DNA from: Clitoria ternatea
Taxonomy: Eukaryota; Streptophyta; Magnoliopsida; Fabales; Fabaceae
Assembly (NCBI GenBank): GCA_037962975.1
Contig: CM075673.1
Span: 157,686,667 to 157,750,666, forward strand
DNA length: 64,000 bases
Direction: 5' to 3'
The notes beneath the pieces were generated by a model. That model had not been told where the DNA came from and searched no databases. It worked only from the letters and a program-made list of their open reading frames with translations. Of this stretch, positions 22,027 to 35,002 are shown piece after piece. The position numbers and the translations under genes were made by a program. The number at the start of each line of letters is the position of its first letter. Position 1 is the first letter of the stretch.

Positions 22027-24154
22027 AATCGTTATATATATTCAAATCACTTCGTTCTTTTTTATATAGATCCGTATCAAAAATATATACAATTGTTATG
22101 AAGGGCATGAAACCCAATTCTCAAAGGAGAATTTTTGGTGAATTTATTTCTAAGCATCTACCTGATTCAAAGACGACTAGAGTATCTTGTCGTATTTTGA
22201 TCTTAACTCGGGCTACCGATATCAGATCATTGCAAATGATATATCAAATCGAAGGGAAAAAAGAAGATCTACAAGTTTTATGTTGAACATTTTTCCAGAT
22301 TCTGCTTTCATAAATTATCATATATTTAATTGCAACGTTCCTAATTTTCATTTCCTAAAAATCATGCACATGCCATGACATTTCATGCTAACCATACCAT
22401 ATTATACACCTGTCTATCTATATTCACGTTACTATCAGTGGTAAGCAAATTCTTCACTCCAAACTCTGATCCAACTGCCCCCACTAGCTGCATATAAATT
22501 GATAATAATATTAAATTAATCCCTTCCTATCATGTCATACGCATATGTGTTCCTTTGATCATTTTCCACACTACACACACGTCACTTTACTTCTCTTCTT
22601 CTAAACTCTAGTAGACTTCCTTTTGTCCTACTCTCTTTCTTTATTTTCATATAATAACTATCACCTCTTCTCCCATCACACTACTTATGTGTGCCCCTTT
22701 TTCCTCTTACCACCATCAGGTTGTTTTTTTTATTATTATTATTTGCTCTATGTCCTCTAATTCCTTATTCTTGCGTACTTCCATCAATGATCTCTGTTAA
22801 TTACACCATTGGATCGGCCTAACAATTTGAGAGTGTATTCTTAACATCCTCCTCTATGTTCGCACCGTTCACATTTTCATTTTGATATCTGTAGGTGGAG
22901 AAATCGTGTTCAAACCGAGACCCTGTTTCAGTTTGTAGGAATTCTGACCAGCTTCGGAAAAACTACGATATACGATTCGTTAACCGTTGGATCGGGCTGA
23001 AATTTTGGTATGAGGTTTTTGGGATGTTGTTCTAGGTACTGACCGTTGGGATCTTGGGTTAGAGGTCTAGACTCGGAGATATTGTGTTCAAACAGTAGCA
23101 CGAATTTAAATCAACAATTGACTCGGATCGTTCGGGAGCGTTCGGGTTTTAAAATCAAGGATTCCAGGTAGGGGGAGCGTTTACATTTTAAATGTATAGT
23201 TTATGAATGGGTTCGGGATAGTATTGTTATTATTAGTGAGAAATCCCAAATATATAATATGTGTGACATAATTGTGTTATGATATTTTCCGTTCATATAT
23301 TATTGATATTGAATTTGGCATGAGATATATATGTTGTATTTGTGAAATTGTTATGATTTCTATGCATGATATGTAGTAGGATATGTGATGATAATATGAG
23401 TATATGCATGAGATGCAAATTGATATAGCATGGGATGCTTAAATTGATGAATAAATATGAAATATGATTGTGGTTTTGAGGATTCCACAAAAGACCTTGG
23501 GTGGGACTCAAGGCAAAACCTCTTGAGCGGGGCTCGGGGTTTAGCCCGTGACACTACCGTTGTCGCTGGGAGTGATTGTGTCACGTCAGAGGGCAAACGG
23601 TTTGGTACCAGTAAAACGGCCGGATCAGCTGAGAGCTGAGTTATGGCTGGGAGCCAATGTTGCAACACAAATTAAAAGACTTAATAATGGATCCATTTGA
23701 TTGAGCATATGAATACATTGATATATGTTATTGAGAATAACATGATGTTATATGATGAAATTATGTGATATGAATTTGATTTATATGTGATTATGAATTG
23801 GACATTTAATCTGATTCAATAACTATCATTTGACATGTTTATGCTCACCCCCTATTATTATTTTTACAGTGGATGTAGGACGCAGCGATGATGTATGAGG
23901 TCACTCAGCCTACTCGGAGCATTATGTATTTATATGTACAGTACATAATGTACATAGTTATTTTGTAGTAGCCTTGGCCGGCTCCTGTGTATACTGGATT
24001 TTATTATGTATATGTATAAATAAATGAGCCGGTTGATATAATATTGAAAATAATATTATGTTAATCCAAATCCTGTTTCTAACGTTTAAATTATTTGCGA
24101 AAAATTTATTTGAATTTTAGAAATTTGATTTTAAAAGTTTAGGACGTTATATTT

Positions 24155-24166
24155 TGGTATCAGAGC
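24155..24166 (+). other. Primer-binding site, gypsy copy A (tRNA-Met type)
   Basis: TGGTATCAGAGC three bases after the LTR end; this is the usual initiator-Met-tRNA primer site of plant LTR elements. Confidence 0.88.
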
Positions 24167-24331
24167 AGACTTGAAAAGGTCCAAGGCCAAGTTTAAGCTA
24201 CTAAATCCTATGAATTGAGTGAACTCATATGCTAGTTGTCAATTATTGAATTGATAAATGTTATCCACTGTAAAAATGTTGTATTCTTATCCATTAGAAA
24301 TACTAAAGTGTGATGTTATTTCAGGATAAGA

Positions 24332-26287
24332 ATGGCTGATCATCCAGATATGGATGCAATGGCTGCTGCCTTCCAGCGTTTTGCTGACATTTTAGAAAGG
24401 CAAAACCAACCTCAAACATCTAACAATCATAGTATAAATTGTTTTCTGAATCGTAAGCCGACTGAATTCCATGGAGGCTTTCAACCTGATCAAGCTTATG
24501 CATGGATACAGAATCTGGAAAGGATCTTTGATAGTTTACAGTGCACTGAGGTATAAAAAGTCGAATATGTTGTGTTTATGCTTCGAAAGAAGCTGAAAAT
24601 TGGTGGAAGATGACCAAGGCTCGAATGGTAGCTACGGGCACTGAGTTGATTTGGGAGAATTTCAAGGGATTTTTCCTTGAAAAATACTTTCCAGACACTG
24701 TAAAAAGCAGAAAAGAACTAGAATTTATGGAGCTCAGACTGGGCAATCTTAGTGTGGAAGAATATGCAGCAAACTTTGAGGAACTCTGTTTGTTTTATCC
24801 TCCTTTTCAGCTGCCGGGTACAGAAGGTTCGAAATGTATTAATTTTGAGAGTGGTCTGAGACCTGAAATTAAGAAGGCTTTTAGACACCAAGAAATCAGA
24901 AGCTTCCCTGTTCTTGTTAATAAATACCGAATCTATGAAGCAGATGACAAAGCTTCTACTGGATCAAACAATAGGTTTGATAGTTCTTCAAAGTTACCAC
25001 CTATCAGTTTCAAAAAGCAAGGGAAGTTTGTTAGAGGTGGATCATCCTCTAAATCAGAGGTCGAGGAAACTCTAATGGTCGTTTTGTGAGTCGTCCGAGG
25101 GAAATCAAATGCTTCAAATGTGGTGGAGACCATTATGCCAGGAACTGTGATAAAGAAGAAGAGGTTATCTGTTATAATTGCAATGAAAAAGGACATATTC
25201 GTCCTAACTGTCTTCTTTTGCAACAAACTGATTTTAATGCTAGTGTAAACCATGGAGGCTTTCGAGGACGAGGCCGTGGAAACGGTAATAGAGGAGGCAG
25301 AGGAAATGGTGGACGTGGTAATAATTCTATGATGCCTAGAAATGATCAAGCTGGAACTTCTAATTCACCAGCTGCGGGCAGAGTTTATGCCATTACTGCT
25401 GAGGATGCTGCCCAGGCTAATGATCTGGTTCAGAGTAAGTGTTTAATTGGTGATTTTATTCTCAATGTTGTGTTTGATTCTGGAGCAACTCATTCTTTTA
25501 TCTATAATGATTGTGTAATGCGTTTGAGATTGCCTGTTATTGCTATGAATCGAGCATTGAATGTGTCTAACCCGACTGGTGCGAAACTCTGGACTTCTAT
25601 GATGTGTGAAAATGTATCCTTCACTTTGGGTGATAGTAGTTTTATGGCTGATCTGATATGTCAACCTTTGAGAGGTCTTGACATTGTTCTTGGTATGGAT
25701 TGGCTATCAGCTAATAGAGTCCTAGTTGATTGTCATCACCGCCGGGTGATCTTTCCTAATCAGAATACCAATGATTATAAAATTCAAGGTATATCTCAAT
25801 TGTTTATGTTATTCCTTATGATTGATGGAAAGAATGGGTCTAGAATCCATGATATCCCTGTTGTGTGTGATTTCTCTGAGGTGTTTCCAGACGATGTGCC
25901 TGGTGTTCCTCCTTATAGAGAAATTGAGTTCTCTATTGATCTTATTCCTGGAGCTGAACCAATCTCCAGAGCTCCCTATAGAATGTCTCATATTGAATTA
26001 ATAGAATTAAAGAAGCAGGTCGATGAATTACTTGAAAAACAGTTTATTCAACCTAGTATATCACCGTGGGGTGCTCCGATGTTACTTGTTAAAAAGAAAG
26101 ATGGTAGTATACGGCTATGTGTTGATTACCGCCAATTGAATAAGCTTACAATCAAGAATAAGTATCCATTGCCTAGAGTTGATGACTTGATTGATCAGTT
26201 GCGTGGTGCTTCAGTCTTTTTGAAGATTGATTTACGATCTGGATACCATCAGATCCGAGTTAAGGCTTCTGATATTCCTAAGAAATG
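24332..26287 (+). pseudogene. Gypsy chromovirus gag-pol, copy A, truncated within RT
   Basis: Gag begins at 24332 (MADHPDMDAMAAAF). It is broken by a TAA (CAA in copy B) at about 24554 and a 1-bp deletion just after, then continues at 24610-25089. Another 1-bp loss near 25050 shifts the frame before the two CCHC knuckles (CFKCGGDHYARNC and CYNCNEKGHIRPNC). From 25086 the frame is open for 400 codons through the protease motif (VFDSGATHSFI), linker, and RT start (LCVDYRQLNK, FLKIDLRSGYHQIRV). Sequence stops at DIPKK and jumps directly into LTR sequence at about 26288. The RT catalytic FIDD box, RNase H and integrase are absent. Confidence 0.9.
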
Positions 26288-28825
26288 ATATTATTTTCTT
26301 TCGCGTCTTTAGCATTTTGGGTATAATTTTCTCAAATGATGCTTGATTGAAATGATTCTAGTCTCCTTCACTTTGTTTCAAAGAGATCTTCAATCTCTAT
26401 TTCTGGGCTTTATCCCAAATTCTCACTATGTCATGCTCAAACTCAAGGATTAAGTAAATCCATATTAGAATCATGATTATTCACATTTTTATCCTACGCA
26501 TGGTTCATTCAGAAATTCATAACTTTCTCATATGATCTCCGTTTCTTGCAAACTTGGTGTAAAAATCACCGTAACACAATTATCTACATTTTCCATGCAC
26601 ACATCAAGAGCTAGATCTTCCCAGATCGGTACAGTTTTGGAGATCTTTGAGGAACCATATTTATCACGTCACTATGGTGACAGGTCTCAAAAAAATGGCA
26701 AAATCTCCCTTTTCCGTTATTCAAATCACTTCATTCTTTTTTATATAGATCCGTATCAAACATATATACAATTGTTATGAAGGGCACGAAACCCAATCTC
26801 AAAGGAGAATTTTTGGTGAATTTATTTCTAAGCATCTACCTGATTCAAAGACGACTAGAGTATCTTGTCGTATTTTGATCATAACTCGGGCTACCGATAT
26901 CGGATCATCGCAAATGATATATCAAATCGAAGGGAAAAAGAAGATCTACAAGTTTTATGTTGAATATTTTTCCATATTCTGCTTTCATAAATTATCATAT
27001 ATTTAATTGCAACGTTCCTAATTTTCATTTCCTAAAAATCATGCACATGCCATGACATTTCATGCTAACCATACCATATTATACACCTGCCTATCTATAC
27101 TCACGTTACTATCAGTGGTAAGCAAATTCTTCACTCCAAACTCTAATCCAACTGCCCCCACTAGCTGCACATAAATTGACAATAATATTAAAATAATCCC
27201 TTCCTATCATGTCATATGCATATGTGTTCCTTTGACCATTTTCCACACTACACACACATCACTTTACTTCTCTTCTTGTAAACTCTAGTAGACTTCCTTT
27301 TGTCCTACTCTCTTTCTTTTATTTTTCATATAATAACTATCACCTCTTCTCCCATCACACTACTTCTGTGTGCCCCTTTTTCCTCTTACCACCATCAGGT
27401 TGTTTTTTTTTTATTATTTACTCTATGTCCTCTAATTACTTATTCATGCGTACTTCCATCAATGATCTCTGTTAATTACACCGTTGGATCGGCCTAACAA
27501 TTTGAGAGTGTATTCTTAACATCCTCCTCTATGTTGTCACCGTTCAGATTTTCATTTTGACATCTGTAGGTGGAGAAATCATGCTCAAACTGAGACCCTG
27601 TTCCAGTTTGTAGGAATTCTGACCAGCTTTGGAAAAACTGCGTTATCCTATTCGTTAACCGTTGGATCGGGCTGACATGTTGGTATGAGGTTTTTGGGAT
27701 ATGGTTCTAGGTACTGGCCGTTGGGATCTTGGTTTAGAGGTCTATACTCGGAGATATTATGGTCGAACTGTAACACGAATTTAAATCAATAATTGACTCG
27801 GATCGTTCGGGAGCGTTCGGGTTTTAAAATCAAGGATTCCAGGCAAGGGGAGCATTTACATTTTAAATGTATAGTTTATGAATGGGTTCAGGATAGTATT
27901 GTCATTATTAGTGAGAAATCCCGAATATATAATATGTGTGACATAATTGTGTTATGATATTTTCTATTCATATATTATTGATATTGAATTTGGCATGAGA
28001 TATGTATGTTGTATTTGTGAAATTGTTATGATTCCTATGCATGATATGTAGTAGGATATATGATGATAAGATGAGTATATGCATGAGATGCGAATTGATA
28101 TAGCATGGGATGCTTAAATTGATGAATAAATATGAAATATGATTGTGGTTTTGAGGATTCCATAAAAGACCTTGGGTGGGACTCAAGGCAAAACCTCTTG
28201 AGCGGGGCTCGGGGTTTAGCCCGTGACACTACCGTTGTCGATGGGAGTGATTGTGTCACGTGAGAGGGCAAACGGTTTGGTACCAGTAAAACGGTCGGAT
28301 CAGCTGAGACTGAGTTATGGCTGGGAGCCAATGTTGCAACACAAATTAAAAGACTTAATAATGGATCCATTTGATTGAGCATATGAATACATTGATATAT
28401 GTTATTGAGAATAACATGATGTTATATGATGAAATTATGTGATATGAATTTGATTTATATGTGGTTATGAATTGGACATTTAATCCGCTTCAATAACTAT
28501 CATTTGATATGTTTATGCTCACCCCCTATTGTTATTTTTACAGTGGATGTAGGACGCAGCAATGATGTATGAGGTCACTCAGCCTACTCGGAGCATTATG
28601 TATTTATATGTATAGTACATAATACACATAGTTATTTTGTAGTAGCCTTGGCCGGCTCCTGTGTATACGGGATTTTATTATGTATATGTATAAATAAATG
28701 AGCTGGTTGATATAATATTGACAATAATATTATGTTAATCCAAATCCTGTTTCTAACATTTAAATTATTTGTGAAACATTTATTTGGATTTTAGAAATTT
28801 AATTTTAAAAGTTTGGGACGTTATA
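26288..28825 (+). repeat. Gypsy LTR (5' LTR of copy B), missing its first ~55-60 bp
   Basis: The sequence matches the LTR that starts at 33474 from TATTATTTTCTTTCGCG onward and runs to GGGACGTTATA. The terminal TGTAACATCC segment is missing because the internal region of copy A abuts directly. A TAT/ATAT microhomology spans the junction. It shows the unexpanded LTR length of about 2.6 kb, typical of Tekay/Del-type chromoviruses. Confidence 0.9.
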
Positions 28826-28829
28826 TTTT

Positions 28830-28841
28830 TGGTATCAGAGC
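28830..28841 (+). other. Primer-binding site, gypsy copy B (tRNA-Met type)
   Basis: TGGTATCAGAGC four bases after the LTR end at 28825. Confidence 0.88.
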
Positions 28842-29006
28842 AGACTTGAAAAGGTCCAAGGCCTAGGTTAAGCTACTAAATCCTATGAATTGAGTGAACT
28901 CATATGCTAGTTGTCAATTATTGAATTGATAAATGTTATCCACTGTAAAAATGTTGTATTCTTATCCATTAGGAATACTAAAGTGTGATGTTATTCTAGG
29001 ATAAGA

Positions 29007-32000
29007 ATGGCTGATCATCCAGATATGGATGCAATGGCTGCTGCCTTCCAGTGTTTTGCTGACATTTTAAAAAGGCAGAACCAACCTCAAACATCTGACA
29101 ATCATAGTATAAATTGTTTTCTGAAGCGTAAGCCGACTGAATTCCATGGAGGCTTTCAACCTGATCAAGCTTATGCATGGATACAGAATCTGGAAAGGAT
29201 CTTTGATAGTTTACAGTGCACTGAGGTACAAAAAGTCGAATATGCTGTGTTTATGCTCCGTAAAGAAGCTGAAAATTGGTGGAAAATGACTAAGGCTCGA
29301 ATGGTAGCTACGGGTACTGAGTTGATTTGGGAGAATTTCAAAGGATTTTTCCTTGAAAAATACTTTCCAGACACTGTAAAAAGCAGAAAAGAACTAGAAT
29401 TTGTGGAGCTCAGACTGGGCAATCTTAGTGTGGAAGAATATGCAGCAAACTTTGAGGAACTCTGTTTGTTTTATCCTCATTTTCAGCTGTCGGGTACAGA
29501 AGGTTCGAAATGTATTAATTTTGAGAGTGGTCTAAGACCTGAAATTAAGAAGGCTTTTAGACACTAAGAAATCAGGAGCTTCCCTGTTCTTGTTAATAAA
29601 TGTCGAATCTATGAAGCAGATGACAAAGCTTCTACTGGATCAAACAATAGGTTTGATAGTTCTTCAAAGTTACCACCTATCAGTTTCAAAAAGCAAGGGA
29701 AGTTTGTTAGAGGTGGATCATCCTCTAAATCTAGAGGTCGAGGAAACTCTAATGGTCGTTTTGTGAGTCGTCCGAGGGAAATCAAATGTTTCAAATGTGG
29801 TGGAGACCATTATGCCAGGAACTATGATAAAGAAGAAGAGGTTATCTGTTATAATTGCAATGAAAAAGGACATATTCGTCCTAACTGTCTTCTTTTGCAA
29901 CAAACTGATTTTAATGCTAGTGTAAACCGTGGAGGCTTTCGAGGACGAGGCCGTGGAAACGGTAATAGAGGAGGCAGAGGAAATGGTGGACGTGGTAATA
30001 ATTCTATGATGCCTAGAAATGATCAAGCTGGAACTTCTAATTCACCAGCTACGGGCAGAGTTTATGCCATTACTGCTGAGGATGCTGCCCAGGCTAATGA
30101 TCTGGTTTAGAGTAAGTGTTTAATTGGTGATTTTATTCTCAATGTTGTGTTTGATTCTGGAGCAACTCATTCTTTTATCTCTAATGATTGTGTAATGCGT
30201 TTGAGATTGCCTGTTATTGCTATGAATCGAGCATTGAATGTGTCTAACCCAACTGGTGCGAAACTATAGACTTCTATGATGTGTGAAAATGTATCCTTCA
30301 CTTTGGGTGATAGTAGTTTTATGGCTGATCTGATATGTCTACCTTTGAGAGGTCTTGACATTGTTCTTGGTATGGATTGGCTATCAGCCAATAGAGTCCT
30401 AGTTGATTGTCATCACCGCCGAGTGATCTTTCCTAATCAGAATACCAATGATTATAAAATTCAAGGTATATCTCAATTGTTTATGTTATTCCTTATGATT
30501 GATGGAAAGAATGGGTCTAGAATCCATGATATCCCTGTTGTGTGTGATTTCTTTGAGGTGTTTCCAGACGATGTGCCTGGTGTTCCTCCTTATAGAGAAA
30601 TTGAGTTCTCTATTGATCTTATTCCTGGAGCTGAACCAATCTCCAGAGCTCCCTATAGAATGTCTCATATTGAATTAACATAATTAAAGAAGCAGGTCGA
30701 TGAATTACTTGAAAAATAGTTTATTCAACCTAGTATATCACCGTGGGGTGCTCCGGTGTTACTTGTTAAAAAGAAAGATGGTAGTATGCGGCTATGTGTT
30801 GATTACCGCCAATTGAATAAGCTTACAATCAAGAATAAGTATCCATTGCCTAGAGTTGATGACTTGATTGATCAGTTGCGTGGTGCTTCAGTCTTTTTGA
30901 AGATTGATTTACGATCTGGATACCATCAGATCCGAGTCAAGGCTTCTGATATTCCTTAGTCGGCGTTCAGGACTCGATATGGTCATTATGAATATGTGGT
31001 AATGTCGTTTGGTGTGACTAATGCTCCTGCTGTGTTCATGAACTATATGAACAATATCTTACATCCTTATCTAGACCAGTTTGTGGTAGTATTTATTGAC
31101 GATATTTTAATTTATTCTAAGTCTCATGAAGAGCATCTACGTTTGGTACTTCAAGTGCTGAAAGAAAAGCAATTGTTTGATAAATTATCTAAATGTGAAT
31201 TCTGGATGGACAAGATTCAATTTCTAGGTCATGTTATCTCTATTGAAGGTGTATCTGTTGATCCTTCAAAAATTGAAGCTGTTATGACTTGGGAGAGACC
31301 TAAGTCAGTCACTGAGGTCAGGAGTTTCATGGGTTTAGCTGGTTATTATCGGAGATTCATTGAAGGATTCTCTAAAATTGTATTGCCATTGACCAAGCTA
31401 ACCCGAAAGAATGTTCCTTTTGTGTGGTCTTCTGAGTGTGAAAAGAGTTTCCAAGAATTGAAGGCTAGATTGACTTCTACTCCTGTGCTGGCATTGCCTA
31501 ATCTGCAGGAAAATTTTGTGGTCTATTGTGATGCATCCAGGCTAGGTCTTAGGTGTGTATTGATGCAGCATGGGAAGGTAATTGCTTATGCTTCACGACA
31601 GTTACGACCGCATGAACAAAACTATCCAATTCATGATCTGGAACTTGCAGCTGTGGTTTTTGCACTGAAAATTTAGAGACATTATCTTTATGGTTCTAAA
31701 TTTGAAGTGTATAGTGATCATAAAAGTCTAAAGTACCTATTTGATCAGAAAGAACTGAATATGAGGTAGAGAAGATGGATAGAGTTTCTGAAAGATTATG
31801 ACTTTGATCTGAGATATCATCCAGGAAAGACAAATGTTGTAGCTGATGCCTTAAGCCGAAAATCTATTCATATGGCAGTGAAGATGGTTAAAGAGATGGA
31901 GTTGCTTGAACAATTTAGAGACATGAATCTGAACGTTGAAGTTTCTTCGCCTGAGAAAGTGACTCTTGGTACTTTGACGATAGCCAATGAGTTCTTAAAG

Positions 32001-33419
32001 CTGGTGTATACTCAACAATTAACTGATGCTTATCTAACAGAGATGAAAGAAACTCAGGCTAATGGTAAAGATTTGTTCTTAACAGAGGATTCTGATGGCA
32101 TTTGGCGAGTAAAAGGTCGAATTTATGTGCCTGATTCTGGTGATTTGCGACAAATAGTACTCAATGAAGCTCATAAAAGTATGCTGAGTATCCATCTAGG
32201 TACTACCAATATGTATCATGATTTGAAATTGCATTTTTAGTGGCCTGGAATGAAAAGAGATGTGGTTGACTTTGTGGCTCATTGTATTATCTGTCAGAAA
32301 ATAAAGGTTGAACATCAGAAACCATCTGGTGGTTTACAGCCTCTTAAGATTCCAGCATGGAAATGGGATGCTATTGCCATGGATTTCGTGATGGGATTAC
32401 CCAGGACTCGCAGTGGTCATAACGCTATATGGATTATTGTGGATCGGTTAACGAAGTCTGCACATTTCTTGCCTATTAATATGAGTTACCCCTTGCAGAG
32501 ACTAGCACAGTTGTATATCAGTGAAATTGTTCGACTGCATGGTGTTCCATCTTCTATTGTGTCGGATAGAGATCCGAGATTTACTTCCCGATTTTAGGGA
32601 AGCTTACATCAGGAGTTAGGTTCGAAGCTTCGATTGAGTTCGGCCTATCATCCTTAGACAGATGGGCAGTCCGAGCGTACTATTCAGAGTTTAGAGGACT
32701 TGTTGTGGTCCTGTGTGCTAGAACATGGTGGTGGCTGGGAGCAATACCTTCCACTGATTGAATTTACTTATAATAATAGCTATCACAGTAGCATAGGTAT
32801 GGCTCCATATGAGGCTTTATATGGCAGGAAGTTTCGAACACCTCTTTGTTGGTCAGAAACTGGTGAGAGCCTGATGTTAGGGCCTAAGATTGTGCAGCAA
32901 ACTTCTGAGCAGATCCAGATGATCAGAGAGAAAATAAAAGCATCCCAAGATCGTCAGAAAAGTTATTATGATAAGCGAAAGAAACCGCTTGAGTTCCAGG
33001 TTGGAGATAGAGTAATTTTGAAAGTTTCTCCTAGTAAAGGCATTGGGAGAGCTTTCAAAAGTAAGAAACTGAGCCCGAAGTATATTGGTCCTTATGAAAT
33101 ATTGAAAAGAGTTGGCCCTGTAGCTTATCAGATAACGTTGCCTTCTCATTTATCAAATCTGCATAGCGTGTTCCATGTTTCTCAATTGAGAAAGTATTTG
33201 CCAGATCCTACCCATGAGATGCTTGATGATGATGTTGAGATCAGGGAAAACCTGACCACTATAGCTGAGCCCACCGGTATAGTGGATCGATCTGTAAAAT
33301 GCTTGAGAAGCAAGAATGTTCAGTTGGTCAAGGTTGCATGGCAGCAGGATCAGTGTATTACGCATACTTGGGAACGTGAAGACGCTATGAGGCAACAATA
33401 TCCTGAGCTATTTCATTAA
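29007..33419 (+). pseudogene. Gypsy chromovirus gag-pol, copy B, full length but stop-riddled
   Basis: The order is gag (29007, with the retrotrans_gag region and RPEIKKAFRH), two CCHC knuckles (29790-29890), protease (DSGATHSFI), and RT (LCVDYRQLNK; catalytic FIDDILIYSK near 31097). Next come RNase H (YCDASRLGL, about 31527), the integrase zinc domain (HKSMLSIH ... CIICQK), the DDE core (AMDFVMGLPRTRS, SDRDPRFTS), and a C-terminal chromodomain-like end (VKVAWQ ... HTWEREDAMRQQYPELF). Stops occur near 29567, 30110, 30267, 30683, 30717, 30957, 31674, 31767, 32238, 32596 and 32657. Most are CAG/CAA to TAG/TAA or TGG to TAG compared with copies A or C. The element is dead. The lineage (Tekay/Del chromovirus) is inferred from long LTRs, the Met PBS and the C-terminal domain. 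Confidence 0.92.
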
Positions 33420-33460
33420 GGTATGTCTTTATGTTCAAATTTTGAGGACGAACTTTTTGT

Positions 33461-33473
33461 AGGAGGAAAGATT
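33461..33473 (+). other. Polypurine tract of gypsy copy B
   Basis: AGGAGGAAAGATT directly precedes the 3' LTR start TGTAACATCC, the standard plus-strand priming position. Confidence 0.8.
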
Positions 33474-34967
33474 TGTAACATCCAAAATTTGAAAATTTTA
33501 GAAAATAATTCATTAAGGCTCGGTGGTTTATTATTTTCTTTCGCGTCTTTAGCATTTTGGGTATAATTTTCTCAAATGATGCTTGATTGAAATGATTCCA
33601 GTCTCGTTCACTTTGTTTCGAAGAGATCTTCAATCTCTATTTCTGAGCTTTATCCCAAATTCTTACTCTGTCATGCTCAAACTCAAGGATTAAGTAAATC
33701 CATATTAGAATCATGATTATTCACATTTTTATCCTGCGCATGGTTCATTCAGAAATTAATAACTTTCTCATATGATCTCTTTTTCTTGCAAACTTGGTGT
33801 CAAAATCACCGTAACACAATTATCTACATTTGTCGTGAACACATCAAGAGCTAGATCTTCCCAGATCGGTACAGTTTTGGATATCTTTGAGGAACCATAT
33901 TTATCACGTCACTATGGTGACAGGTCTCAGAAAAATGGAAAAATCTCCCTTGTCCGTTATTCAAATCACTTCATTCTTTTTTATATAGATTCGTATCAAA
34001 AATATATACAATTGTTATGAAGGGCACAAAACCCAATTCTCAAAGGAGAATTTTTGGTGAATTTATTTCTAAGCATCTACCTGATTCAAAGATGACTAGA
34101 GTATCTTGTCGTATTTTGATCATAACTCGGGCTACCGATATCGGATCATCACAAATGATATATCAAATCGAAGGGAAAAAGAAGATCCACAAGTTTTATG
34201 TTGGACATTTTTCCCGATTCTGCTTTCATAAATTATCATATATTTAATTGCAACGTTTCTAATTTTCATTTCCTAAAAATCATGCACATGCCATGACATT
34301 TCATGCTAACCATACCATATTATACACCTGCCTATCTATATTCACGTTACTATCAGTGGTAAGCAAATTCTTCACTCCAAACTCTGATCCAACTGCCCCC
34401 ACTAGCTGCACATAAATTGACAATAATATTAAAATAATCCCTTCCTATCATGTCATATGCATATGTGTTCCTTTGACCATTTTCCACACGACACACACGT
34501 CACTTTACTTCTCTTCTTCTAAACTCTAGTAGACTTCCTTTTGTCCTACTCTCTTTCTTTTATATTCATATAATAACTATCACCTCTTCTCCCATCACAC
34601 TACTTCTGCGTGCCCCTTTTTCCTCTTACCACCATCAGGTTGTTTTTTTTATTATTATTATTTGCTCTATGTCCTCTAATTCCTTATTCATGTGTACTTC
34701 CATCAATGATCTTTGTTAATTACACCGTTGGATCGGCCTAACAATTTGATAGTGTATTCTTAACATCCTCCTCTATGTTCTCACTGTTCAGATTTTCATT
34801 TTGACATCTGTAGGTGGAGAAATCGTGTTCAAACCCAGACCCTGTTCCAGTTTGTAGGAATTCTGACCAGCTTCGGAAAAACTGCGATATCCTATTCGTT
34901 AACCGTTGGATCGGGCTGAAATTTTGGTTTAGAGGTCTAGACTCGGAGATATTGTGTTCAAACAGTA
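33474..34967 (+). repeat. Gypsy LTR (3' LTR of copy B), truncated
   Basis: It begins with TGTAACATCCAAAATTTG and follows the LTR for about 1.5 kb. A ~50-bp internal deletion lies near 34926 (between two TTGGT/TTGGG motifs). It then breaks at AACAGTA, where a filler copied from the pol gene begins. The last ~1.1 kb of the LTR and the PBS are missing. Confidence 0.9.
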
Positions 34968-35002
34968 TCCAATTCATGATCTGGAACTTGCAGCTGTGGT
35001 GA
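34966..35002 (+). other. Filler DNA at the LTR/gag junction copied from the RNase H region
   Basis: About 35 bp starting TATCCAATTCATGATC and ending GCAGCTGTGGT match the pol RNase H segment found at about 31622-31656 and 37180-37214. The piece lies between LTR sequence and mid-gag sequence. There is a 2-bp overlap (TA) at the left and a few unmatched bases at the right. Confidence 0.85.

Larger units (their letters stand above)
14299..24151 (+). repeat. 5' gypsy LTR expanded from about 2.6 kb to 9.9 kb by internal tandem amplification
   Basis: Four copies of the LTR body (14299-16526, 17185-18935, 19594-21368, 22027-24151) alternate with three minus-strand Cassandra segments. Only the first copy has the LTR start; only the fourth reaches the LTR end (GGACGTTATA, 24151), followed by a tRNA-Met-type PBS. 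Copies 2-4 all begin at the same internal LTR position (TTCAAATCACTTCG) after the same short filler (AATCGTTATATATA). LTR B (26288-28825) shows the unexpanded state. Confidence 0.92.

Noticed and set aside
14675..23668. Many 60-107 aa open frames repeating every 2.4 kb
   Set aside because: All fall in gypsy LTR sequence and are copied with the unit. No domain or start context supports coding.
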